Assembly: GCA_002495945.1 (NCBI GenBank)
Contig: DAHU01000062.1
Location: forward strand, 1-6,014
Direction of reading: 5' to 3'
Source of the DNA: Euryarchaeota archaeon UBA13
GTDB taxonomy: Archaea; Thermoplasmatota; Poseidoniia; Poseidoniales; Poseidoniaceae
Length of the DNA stretch: 6,014 nt
Below the pieces are notes generated by a model, which was not told the origin of the DNA, searched no databases, and worked only from the letters and a program-made list of their open reading frames with translations. Of the stretch, positions 1 through 5,419 are shown one piece after another. A program made the position numbers and the translations under genes. Each line of letters begins with the position of its first letter. The first letter of the stretch is position 1.

Positions 1-2
1 AT

Positions 3-59
3 TTCAGCGATTCGGGCCATGTTGTGGAGTTCCGGTATTGGTATATTAATCCTCTCTAA
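3..59 (+). other. Left edge: possible C-terminus of an upstream + strand gene (ambiguous)
   Basis: A frame entering from the left edge reads FSDSGHVVEFRYWYINPL and stops with TAA at 57-59. Two T-tracts follow (66-70, 76-81), which would suit archaeal oligo-T termination of a gene ending here. With only 18 codons the call cannot be made. The competing reading is a minus-strand leaderless gene starting at 20. Confidence 0.2.
42..49 (-). promoter_or_regulatory. Possible divergent TATA box for a left-edge gene
   Basis: The minus strand reads TTAATATA, centred near 45, about 25 nt before an ATG on the minus strand at 20-18. That spacing suits a leaderless archaeal transcript whose first codons would read MARIAE before the window edge. 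It is only suggestive: the + strand also has an open frame ending at 57-59 (see next entry), and the two readings cannot both be right as coding. Confidence 0.25.
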
Positions 60-64
60 ATATA
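57..64 (+). promoter_or_regulatory. TATA-box candidate upstream of enolase
   Basis: TAAATATA is the best TATA match in the left intergenic region. It would start transcription near 86-88, leaving a leader of about 100 nt before the enolase ATG at 189. That leader has no ORF and no compelling fold; CTCCC near 92-96 could pair distantly with GGGAG at 132-136. A weaker AT patch (TTTATT, near 145-150) would give a much shorter leader. Confidence 0.45.
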
Positions 65-84
65 CTTTTTAGGGCTTTTTTAGG
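65..84 (+). repeat. Tandem T-tract repeat, possible oligo-T terminator
   Basis: CTTTTTAGGG (65-74) is followed directly by CTTTTTTAGG (75-84), two near-identical 10-nt units each with a run of 5-6 T. Archaeal polymerase terminates at oligo-T, so these may end an upstream + strand transcript. They also lie between the TATA candidate at 57-64 and its predicted start, so they may instead be initially melted DNA. No hairpin precedes them. Confidence 0.35.
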
Positions 85-177
85 AACGAAACTCCCTAAT
101 TACGGTAAATTATGCAGAATTACTGTGTTTTGGGAGAAATCCGCTTTATTCAAATGACGAGTTCAAGTGGCAAGCAT

Positions 178-181
178 GAGG
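178..181 (+). promoter_or_regulatory. Shine-Dalgarno site (GAGG) of enolase
   Basis: GAGG ends 7 nt before the ATG at 189 and is complementary to the CCUC core of the 16S rRNA tail. It supports the chosen start. Confidence 0.6.
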
Positions 182-188
182 CAAACCA

Positions 189-1439
189 ATGTCTAACGAA
201 ATCTCCGGATTAAACGCAAGAATGGTACTTGACAGTCGTGGTAATCCAACTGTCGAAGTTGATTGCTATGTTGGCGGCTTACTAATGGGGCGTGCTGCAG
301 TGCCTTCAGGAGCCTCTACTGGAGCCTACGAGGCGCTTGAAATGCGTGATGGCGATGCATCAAAGTATCTTGGCAAAGGCGTTACTCAAGCCGTAGAAAA
401 TGTCACTCAGCGTATCGAAGAAGCCTTGGTTGGCTTACCAGTTGATGAGCAGAAAATCATTGATGAGGTAATGATCGAACTCGATGGCACACCAAACAAA
501 GCAAATCTAGGTGCTAATGCTATGCTTGGAGCATCTCTTGCTTGCTTGCACGCTGGGGCAGCGGTTCACGAACTACCTCTGTGGAAGTACATAGGTGGCG
601 TATCTGGTGGACTAATGCCGGTGCCTATGCTCAACATTCTCAACGGTGGCGCTCATGCAGCAAGCAATGTTGACGTACAGGAATTCATGGTTATGCCACA
701 CGGTTTTGACACTTTTGAAGAGGGGCTCAGAGCCGGTGTTGAAACATATCACTCACTAAAGAAGGAGTTGAAGGCCGATGGCTTACTTGGTGGAGTCGGT
801 GATGAAGGCGGCTTTGCACCCAATCTTCCAGCCAATGAAGAGGGTCTGAAGTACATGGTAAGAGCCATTGAAGGCGCAGGGTACTCAGTTGAAGAAATGG
901 GAATTGCACTTGATGTTGCAGCAACAGAATTCTACCGTGATGATAAGTATCACATGGATGGTAAGGCAATTTCTAGCGAGGAATTGGCAGACATTTACTC
1001 AGGATGGTTGGACGATTATCCAATCCTATCCATCGAAGACGGTTTTGCTGAAGATGATTGGCGCGGTTGGTCAAATTTCACCAAAGCCGAGGGCAATAGA
1101 GTGCAAATTGTCGGAGATGATCTATTTGTTACCCAAGCTGAGAGGTTAGCCCAAGGCATTGAACTCAAGGCGGCTAATGCTATGCTGGTAAAAGTAAATC
1201 AGGTCGGTACAGTAACCGAGACGCTTGAATCGATGGCGTTGGCATCTTCTCATGGCTTTAACAACGTTATTTCTCATCGTAGTGGAGAGACAGAAGACGT
1301 AACCATTGCCGACTTAGCAGTCGGGACAAGAGCAGGTCAAATCAAGACCGGAGCGCCGGCTCGCTCTGACCGCGTTGCCAAGTACAACCAACTGCTGCGA
1401 ATTGCCGAAGATGTCAAAGAATATCGCTCACCTTTCTGA
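189..1439 (+). CDS. eno: Enolase (phosphopyruvate hydratase)
   Basis: Interconverts 2-phosphoglycerate and phosphoenolpyruvate in cytoplasmic glycolysis/gluconeogenesis and needs Mg2+. The 416-residue length is normal for the family. The catalytic set can be read directly by position relative to yeast enolase: the SGASTG loop (40-45), His156 in NGGAHA, Glu165 in QEFM, Glu206 in GDEGGFAP, metal ligands Asp242 (ALDVAATEF), Glu283 (IEDGFAEDDW) and Asp310 (VGDDLF), Lys335 (LVKVNQ), His363-Arg364 in SHRSGETED, and Lys386 (IKTGAP). The end SDRVAKYNQLLRI is also typical. The ATG at 189 is supported by a GAGG at 178-181, 7 nt upstream. The wording NGGAHAASNVDVQEFMVMP looks bacterial-type rather than like the classical methanogen enolase (inference). 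The next gene begins 15 nt downstream on the same strand, suggesting co-transcription. Nothing is broken or missing. Confidence 0.98.
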   Translation: MSNEISGLNARMVLDSRGNPTVEVDCYVGGLLMGRAAVPSGASTGAYEALEMRDGDASKYLGKGVTQAVENVTQRIEEALVGLPVDEQKIIDEVMIELDGTPNKANLGANAMLGASLACLHAGAAVHELPLWKYIGGVSGGLMPVPMLNILNGGAHAASNVDVQEFMVMPHGFDTFEEGLRAGVETYHSLKKELKADGLLGGVGDEGGFAPNLPANEEGLKYMVRAIEGAGYSVEEMGIALDVAATEFYRDDKYHMDGKAISSEELADIYSGWLDDYPILSIEDGFAEDDWRGWSNFTKAEGNRVQIVGDDLFVTQAERLAQGIELKAANAMLVKVNQVGTVTETLESMALASSHGFNNVISHRSGETEDVTIADLAVGTRAGQIKTGAPARSDRVAKYNQLLRIAEDVKEYRSPF

Positions 1440-1454
1440 TACGGATTGATTGAA

Positions 1455-2528
1455 ATGCGTTGGTGGCGACACATTCTTCCAATTTTCATGGTCATTTTAT
1501 TGATGTTATTTGCGCGCCAAATTTTCCCTTACACCACTCCACTAAACCGTGTTCATCTTGATGGTTTTGAGGTTGAAAAAGTGGCTTCTGGACTTGGTGG
1601 GCCAACTTGTTTGGAGTGGGTAAGTGCTGACGAGCTTTTGATTTGTGACCGAGATGGTGACCGGATAATGCTGATGAATACTTCGAATAATTTTGATTAT
1701 GAAACAATCCTTTCCGGTCTTGATAGGCCACATGGAGTTCACTTTGATGGCGCGTCATTATTTGTCTCTGAGGCTGGAAAACTGTCGAGATATTCAGTGG
1801 GCGAGAATTGGTCTTTAGGTGAGCAGGTTGTTTTGATTGACGATATTCCAATTGGCAATCATCAAACTAATGCGATTAATGTCTTACCAAATGGCACCTT
1901 AATTTGGCATTCAGGCTCAACGTGCAATATTTGTGATGAAGACGATTCTCGCAATGCTGCGTTGCTATGGGTTGACGGAGCGACTGGCGACCACGGCATC
2001 ATAGCCTCCGGTGTTCGCAATTCTTTCGATGGAGTATATGTTGAATCAATGGGCTATTTATTCACTGATAATGGCAGAGATTGGGAGGGTGACCATCCGC
2101 CTGAAGAAGTGAATTTATTGATTGAAGGCGAGGATTACGGCTGGCCGGATGACGATCCGGAGAATCCTGTGCCGGAAGGAACCATTGGCCCAATTGCCAA
2201 ATGGACACCACACACTTCAATGAACGGTATCGATGTAAGGCCGAGTAATGCTGCCCTTCCGGGTTTATCTGATAATGGTGGGCATACTGTTTACGCATCC
2301 GTTTATGGCTCTTGGAATACTCTGTTACCCAAAGGCCATGAAATTGTACGGATAGACTTCACACCGCAATACAACGAAACCGGGGTGTTTGTTGGCTGGG
2401 ATTCTGACGCAACTAGCATTGCTACTCAGCTTGGAACGCCGTTACCATTGAGATTCTCGCCGGATGGTGACTTGTATTATGCAACATTTGGTAGTGGTGG
2501 AACCCTTAACCGAATCATTGAATCCTAA
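1455..2528 (+). CDS. Membrane-anchored PQQ-type glucose/sorbosone dehydrogenase-like beta-propeller
   Basis: Protein of 357 residues (counted from the ATG at 1455) resembling the soluble glucose dehydrogenase / L-sorbosone dehydrogenase family, six-bladed propellers that usually carry PQQ and oxidise sugars or aldoses outside the cytoplasm. Residues 7-20 (ILPIFMVILLMLFA) after a basic start form one signal-anchor or transmembrane segment, so the propeller probably faces outward. Family-like motifs in order: GNHQTNAI (134-141, with the candidate catalytic His136), CNIC (157-160), GVRN (186-189), NGRDWEGD (206-213), YGWP (228-231), PHTS (252-255), YGSWN (284-288) and FSPDGDL (334-340). An in-frame TTG at 1446 would add three residues. 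The ATG is preferred because GGAT at 1443-1446 lies 8 nt before it. It probably shares a transcript with enolase, 15 nt upstream. Fold and family are well supported. PQQ use and substrate are inferred; it could be a sugar-binding propeller without activity. Confidence 0.87.
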   Translation: MRWWRHILPIFMVILLMLFARQIFPYTTPLNRVHLDGFEVEKVASGLGGPTCLEWVSADELLICDRDGDRIMLMNTSNNFDYETILSGLDRPHGVHFDGASLFVSEAGKLSRYSVGENWSLGEQVVLIDDIPIGNHQTNAINVLPNGTLIWHSGSTCNICDEDDSRNAALLWVDGATGDHGIIASGVRNSFDGVYVESMGYLFTDNGRDWEGDHPPEEVNLLIEGEDYGWPDDDPENPVPEGTIGPIAKWTPHTSMNGIDVRPSNAALPGLSDNGGHTVYASVYGSWNTLLPKGHEIVRIDFTPQYNETGVFVGWDSDATSIATQLGTPLPLRFSPDGDLYYATFGSGGTLNRIIES

Positions 2529-3190
2529 CTAAGACGGACTGCTGCTTCTAGCAGATTCTCATCATCATTTACTAGACTTCGAATATAGCGAGCAATAGTG
2601 TGCTCAGACTGTTCTAAGTCCTCCAAATCGCCAACCCACTCTAATTCGGTTGAGAAATCATGGCCCTCACTAAGTGGTTCAAAGGCCTGCCAAACCGAAC
2701 AACCACTACCGTCCTCATCGCTAATTTGTCTAAACCATGGATTATCTTCAACAGCAGGTTTCCTGTACATCTCATTTCTAGTGATATATTCGACTATGCA
2801 ATCATTCTTGACGTGCTTTAGACCACTGTCCTCGAGCATCTCACTGAGTTCATCGCTTTCCGCACCACGTTGCAACCAAATCAATGGCATGTCGCTTGAG
2901 CCGTACTGCATTATCATGGCTAATATTGCCGCCTTAGCACGTTCTGGCGCAAGGAAAAATACCACTATGTCGGGAATAATGCCATCTTCAATCTCTCGAC
3001 GAATTACTCGGCCCAAAATCGTTCGACCAGCGTCTCTTGGATGCACTGGAACGAGTCTCCATCCACGTTCATCAAGGTCGTGAATGGCCCTATGAGCAGG
3101 CCTTTCAGCATTCAAGCCAGCGCCGAGAATATGAATTGATTTTGCTTGGTGAATATGTTCATCTATCCACTCAAAGCGTTGGTTCACCAT
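2525..3190 (-). CDS. CoA-binding (YccU-like) domain protein with acidic C-terminal extension
   Basis: Protein of 221 residues. The first ~135 residues match the small Rossmann-type CoA-binding family: IHILGAGLNAERPAHRA (19-35) is the nucleotide-loop strand plus the ERP signature, LVPVHP (46-51) the second strand, PDIVVFFLAPERA (73-85) the third, IWLQRGAESDE (104-114) the characteristic WLQ.G turn, and DCIVEY (130-135) the conserved Cys-containing end. Such domains bind CoA in acyl-CoA synthetases and in stand-alone proteins of poorly known function. Residues ~140-221 are an extension rich in Asp/Glu with two Trp (152, 167) that I do not recognise; single-domain homologues usually stop near 140. 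The start is an ATG 40 nt after the aminotransferase stop, so the two probably form an operon. No strong Shine-Dalgarno is visible. The TAG stop overlaps the TAA of the converging propeller gene. The domain call is firm, the function unknown. Confidence 0.88.
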   Translation of the reverse strand: MVNQRFEWIDEHIHQAKSIHILGAGLNAERPAHRAIHDLDERGWRLVPVHPRDAGRTILGRVIRREIEDGIIPDIVVFFLAPERAKAAILAMIMQYGSSDMPLIWLQRGAESDELSEMLEDSGLKHVKNDCIVEYITRNEMYRKPAVEDNPWFRQISDEDGSGCSVWQAFEPLSEGHDFSTELEWVGDLEDLEQSEHTIARYIRSLVNDDENLLEAAVRLS

Positions 3191-3230
3191 GCACTAAATT
3201 AGACCCTTGGGGTTATCAAAGCATGTTTAG

Positions 3231-4367
3231 TCAAAGATTGCTGAGCCATTCGCTGAGCCGTCTGACTCCTTCGCGGATATTTTCCATGGATGTAGCGTAT
3301 GAAATTCTCACAAAACCTTCTCCGCCCTCCATTAGCGAGCCCGGTATCAGTTGGACCTGCGCTTCCTCAAGAGCTCTATTGGCGAACTCAATATCGGTCA
3401 TTCCAGTTGCTGTAATGTCACAAAGAGCGTAGAATGCACCTTCAGGTTTGGGAACTGTTATGCCTGGTAAGTCATCAAGCAGTTGATAGATTACCTCACA
3501 GCGTTCTTTGAATGAATCAGCCATCATTTGGGTTTCTGCTTCCAAAGATAGTGCGGTTATCGCGGCAGGCATCAAAAATGTCGCAACATGTGTAGCAGCA
3601 CTTGCATTAACCTTCTTCACCGCATTGGCTACTGCTTCACTACCGCCAATCCAACCTAAGCGCCAACCGGTCATTGCCCAGCCTTTTGACCATCCTCCAA
3701 CGGTGATGGTTCGCTCTTTACCACCTGCGAATTGAGTCGGAGAAGTATAGCCGTAATCTGCCCAAACAAGGGTTGCGTAAATCATATCATCGATAATCCA
3801 TAGATCGTGTTTAACAGCTAATGCAACCAATCTTTCGATTTCTTCAGGGCGATAAACTGCCCCAGTTGGATTATTGGGTGAATTCAACATTATTGCCTTA
3901 GTTTTCGATGTTATGGCAGCTTCCAATGCGGCAAAATCAGGGTGATAATCGTCACGTTTTACCGGGACATGAATCGGAACCGCACCGATTAATTTCAGCA
4001 TTCCATCATAAGATGGCCAAGCCGGTGCCAAGAGTAATACTTCGTCGTCAGGGTTGAGCGTTGCCATCATCGCATACAGGACTGCTTGTTTACAACCCGG
4101 AGCAACAACGATGTTATTTGAATCGATTTCGATACTGTGTTTTGCTAAGTGAGTGGATACCGCATCACAAAGTTCAGGCGAGCCCTGTGTCCTTGTATAT
4201 GCAGTTTCACCCCGGTCAAGAGCAGCCTTAGCAGAATCAACGACCTTTGTCGGTGTAGCAAAATCAGGCTGACCTACAGTAAAGCGGATAACTTCTGGTC
4301 CGGGAGGGGATAGAAAGGCGGCGAACCCGGTGCCGACTTTGTTGATATTGTCGTTAAGTTCCGGCAT
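3231..4367 (-). CDS. Class I/II PLP-dependent aminotransferase (aspartate/aromatic type)
   Basis: Cytoplasmic transaminase of 378 residues (from the ATG at 4367), fold-type I. The PLP lysine is Lys228 in GGWSKGWAMTGWRLGW. The other cofactor and substrate contacts are visible: Asn166 within SPNNPTG (163-169), Asp194 and Tyr197 in IIDDMIYA, and Arg354 in FVRISYA, which by analogy with E. coli AspC binds the substrate alpha-carboxylate. The N-terminal FTVGQPDFATP and the block TAYTRTQGSPELCDA are typical of the family I-gamma aminotransferases common in archaea. Amino donor specificity (aspartate, aromatic, alanine or other) cannot be told from sequence alone. An in-frame TTG at 4373 would add two residues, but GGAG (minus strand, 4379-4376) lies only 2 nt from it and 8 nt from the ATG, so the ATG is chosen. 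It lies downstream of tRNA-Cys and a strong inverted repeat, and upstream of the CoA-binding gene. Confidence 0.95.
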   Translation of the reverse strand: MPELNDNINKVGTGFAAFLSPPGPEVIRFTVGQPDFATPTKVVDSAKAALDRGETAYTRTQGSPELCDAVSTHLAKHSIEIDSNNIVVAPGCKQAVLYAMMATLNPDDEVLLLAPAWPSYDGMLKLIGAVPIHVPVKRDDYHPDFAALEAAITSKTKAIMLNSPNNPTGAVYRPEEIERLVALAVKHDLWIIDDMIYATLVWADYGYTSPTQFAGGKERTITVGGWSKGWAMTGWRLGWIGGSEAVANAVKKVNASAATHVATFLMPAAITALSLEAETQMMADSFKERCEVIYQLLDDLPGITVPKPEGAFYALCDITATGMTDIEFANRALEEAQVQLIPGSLMEGGEGFVRISYATSMENIREGVRRLSEWLSNL

Positions 4368-4375
4368 TGTCAAGG

Positions 4376-4379
4376 CTCC
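4376..4379 (-). promoter_or_regulatory. Shine-Dalgarno site (GGAG) of the aminotransferase
   Basis: On the minus strand GGAG lies 8 nt upstream of the ATG at 4367 and only 2 nt from the alternative TTG at 4373. Normal spacing is about 5-9 nt, so this site decides in favour of the ATG. Confidence 0.7.
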
Positions 4380-4406
4380 AAGTGATTACTCGCTGGTGCC
4401 TCATCG

Positions 4407-4435
4407 CATTTGATTATTTGTGCAATAATCAAGTG
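4407..4435. repeat. Strong inverted repeat between tRNA-Cys and aminotransferase
   Basis: TTGATTATT (4410-4418) and AATAATCAA (4424-4432) are perfect 9-bp arms around TGTGC. Outward, position 4409/4433 is a T/G mismatch and 4408/4434 and 4407/4435 pair again, so 11 of 12 positions match. No T-tract follows on either strand, so a classical terminator is unlikely. The AAATAATCAA part on the minus strand could act as the aminotransferase TATA region, about 25 nt before a start near 4390, so a repressor or Lrp-type regulator bound here would block it. An 8-bp half-site copy, CAAGTGAT, recurs at 4379-4386 and 4430-4437. Alternatives are a tRNA 3' processing or termination hairpin. Confidence 0.6.
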
Positions 4436-4436
4436 A

Positions 4437-4510
4437 TGGAGCACGGACTGGGATTTGAACCCAGGTAAGAGGATTTGCAATCCCCGACGTAGCCGCTCCG
4501 ACATCCGTGC
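4437..4510 (-). tRNA. tRNA-Cys (anticodon GCA), CCA encoded
   Basis: Read on the minus strand, GCACGGA (4510-4504) pairs perfectly with TCCGTGC (4447-4441) as the 7-bp acceptor stem. The anticodon stem GGGGA/TCCTC has one G-U pair and closes the loop TTGCAAA, giving anticodon GCA. The variable loop is TTAC, and the T-arm is CTGGG-TTCAAAT-CCCAG. The discriminator is U73, a known identity element for cysteinyl-tRNA synthetase, followed by an encoded CCA (4439-4437). The D-arm is weak: C11-G24 and G12-C23 pair, position 10/25 is T-T and 13/22 is G-A. E. coli tRNA-Cys likewise carries an unpaired 13/22 (A-A). No intron is seen. A TATA-like box stands about 26 nt upstream. The tRNA lies 69 nt ahead of the aminotransferase on the same strand. 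Confidence 0.95.
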
Positions 4511-4531
4511 AGTAATTGAGCGGATTAGCAA

Positions 4532-4541
4532 GTTATATTTC
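4532..4541 (-). promoter_or_regulatory. TATA-box promoter of tRNA-Cys
   Basis: The minus strand reads GAAATATAACT, with the AT-rich core centred near 4536, about 26 nt upstream of the tRNA 5' end at 4510. This is the spacing of an archaeal TBP box to a start at the mature tRNA end, with purines on the upstream BRE side. A bacterial reading (TATAAC as -10) is possible, but the nearest -35-like TTGATA lies only 13 nt away. On the + strand the same AT patch (TTATATTT) could serve the divergent acetyltransferase. Confidence 0.6.
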
Positions 4542-4568
4542 AACGCGTCTTATCAAAAATGAGATTTG

Positions 4569-4575
4569 TTTAAGT
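4569..4575 (+). promoter_or_regulatory. Possible TATA-like box of the acetyltransferase
   Basis: TTTAAGT, centred near 4572, would place transcription near 4598, giving a ~15-nt leader before the ATG at 4613. It is a weak match. The shared AT patch at 4533-4540 is the alternative and would give a ~50-nt leader. Confidence 0.3.
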
Positions 4576-4612
4576 CATAATCGGCCTCGTCAAAGAATGT
4601 ACAAGGTTGGTT

Positions 4613-5134
4613 ATGATGCTATCAATTTCTTTGCCCGGCAAGACGCCTTCTTTGGCGTATTACGATTGTCGATATGCTGTACTGCGTCAACCACTGGGTT
4701 TTGAAAGAGGTGCCGAACTTCTTGATGATGACGATAACGCGCTTCATGCATGGGTCGAACAAGACAACAAGGTGGTAGCAGTTGGTAGGGCGCATTTGAT
4801 ACCGGAAGGTGTTGATGGCTCTGGTGCTGACCATGCTGGACCCGGTGCAGCGAAGATTCCCGGTTTTGGTCCACTCAGTGAGTCAAGTAATCGTCCCGCG
4901 ATTCAGATACGTCAAATGGGGACATTGGATGAATATCGTCGCAAAGGGCTTGCAGCAACCGTCCTTGCCGGTCTTGAAGAAGCGGCAAAGACTCATCTGT
5001 CAGCAAAGATAGGTTTGCTACAAGCTAGGGAACACGCCATTGAATTTTATCAATCACAAGGGTGGAAAATTATCGATCAGCCGTATGATATTTCAGGAAT
5101 TGGACCACACAGGTCGATGATGAAAATATTGTGA
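4613..5134 (+). CDS. GNAT-family N-acetyltransferase
   Basis: Protein of 173 residues (from the ATG at 4613) that transfers an acyl group from acyl-CoA to an unknown amine. The acetyl-CoA pyrophosphate loop is RRKGLA (109-114) after the strand IQIRQMGTL, followed by helix TVLAGLEEAAKTH. AREHAIEFYQSQGW (138-151) is the usual motif B with Tyr146, and the end PHRSMMKIL matches a GNAT subgroup whose members often end in PHR.M.K. The N-terminal YDCRYAVLRQPLGFERGAE also fits that subgroup (predicted GNAT N-acyltransferases of unknown substrate). About 28 extra residues rich in Gly/Pro/Ala (65-97) sit between the strands VVAVGRAHL and IQIRQM. An in-frame TTG at 4607 and an ATG at 4616 are alternatives. 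AAGG at 4603-4606, 6 nt ahead, supports 4613. It diverges from tRNA-Cys. The family is sure, the substrate unknown. Confidence 0.9.
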   Translation: MMLSISLPGKTPSLAYYDCRYAVLRQPLGFERGAELLDDDDNALHAWVEQDNKVVAVGRAHLIPEGVDGSGADHAGPGAAKIPGFGPLSESSNRPAIQIRQMGTLDEYRRKGLAATVLAGLEEAAKTHLSAKIGLLQAREHAIEFYQSQGWKIIDQPYDISGIGPHRSMMKIL

Positions 5135-5146
5135 TAGGGAGCGCGC

Positions 5147-5174
5147 CCATTATATCGCGCCATTCATATAGTGG
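5147..5174. repeat. Inverted repeat downstream of the acetyltransferase, interlocked with a GC hairpin
   Basis: CCATTATAT (5147-5155) and ATATAGTGG (5166-5174) pair over 9 positions with one G-U. A second pair, GCGCG (5141-5145) with CGCGC (5156-5160), is interlocked with it. The region also contains TATA-like words (ATTATAT, CATATAG). CATATAG, centred near 5168, would start a transcript near 5194, at hairpin A. Confidence 0.4.
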
Positions 5175-5194
5175 AAGACCGGTGTATTTGGTAG

Positions 5195-5213
5195 AGGGAA
5201 CACTGGGTTCCCT
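5195..5213. repeat. Hairpin/palindrome copy A (7-bp stem, 5-nt loop)
   Basis: AGGGAAC-ACTGG-GTTCCCT pairs perfectly over 7 bp. No T-tract follows (AAGACAG), so it is not a simple terminator of the acetyltransferase, whose stop is 60 nt upstream. It is 15/19 identical to copy B at 5420-5438. Confidence 0.65.
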
Positions 5214-5252
5214 AAGACAGACCCGTGAAAAGCGATGAATTTGGAGAACAAT

Positions 5253-5343
5253 AATCAATCAAACAAAAATAGACAAAACAGGCAACTACAAGCCTATTAT
5301 GCGCAAGAATGTGCGCTAGCATCAGTCTATTTTGAGCTTGATT
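5253..5343 (+). other. Possible branched RNA fold (unproven)
   Basis: Nested complementary arms: AATCAA 5253-5258 with TTGATT 5338-5343; AAAATAGAC 5266-5274 with GTCTATTTT 5325-5333 (9 bp); AGGC 5280-5283 with GCCT 5292-5295; GCGCA 5301-5305 with TGCGC 5312-5316. Together they draw a stem with an internal loop and two inner hairpins. AT-rich DNA gives such matches by chance fairly often, and the strand is unknown. No known RNA family is recognised. Confidence 0.25.
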
Positions 5344-5419
5344 CCATTTGCAATCTCAGCTGCGCATCGCGTCAATCCCATATCTTGGCCCAGAATTTAT
5401 CTGCACCAAGAATGGAAAG

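Noticed and set aside
1923..1935. CNIC as a cytochrome c haem motif
   Set aside because: CxxC is followed by Asp, not His. A Cys pair here is common in sorbosone-dehydrogenase-like propellers.
3191..3230. CTAAA/TTTAG and ACCC/GGGT pairings between the aminotransferase and the CoA-binding gene
   Set aside because: Arms of 4-5 bp in a 40-nt gap are expected by chance, and no T-tract is present.
2598..3432. + strand frames of 161 and 131 codons
   Set aside because: Shadows of the CoA-binding and aminotransferase genes. Their translations are Ser-rich without motifs, while the minus frames hold conserved family signatures.
4407..4435. Attachment site beside the tRNA
   Set aside because: No integrase, no direct repeat of the tRNA 3' end and no foreign cargo are visible in the window.
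1446..4615. TTG starts 6-9 nt upstream of the ATG in three genes (1446, 4373, 4607)
   Set aside because: In each case ribosome-site spacing favours the ATG, clearly so for the aminotransferase (GGAG 8 nt from the ATG, 2 nt from the TTG).
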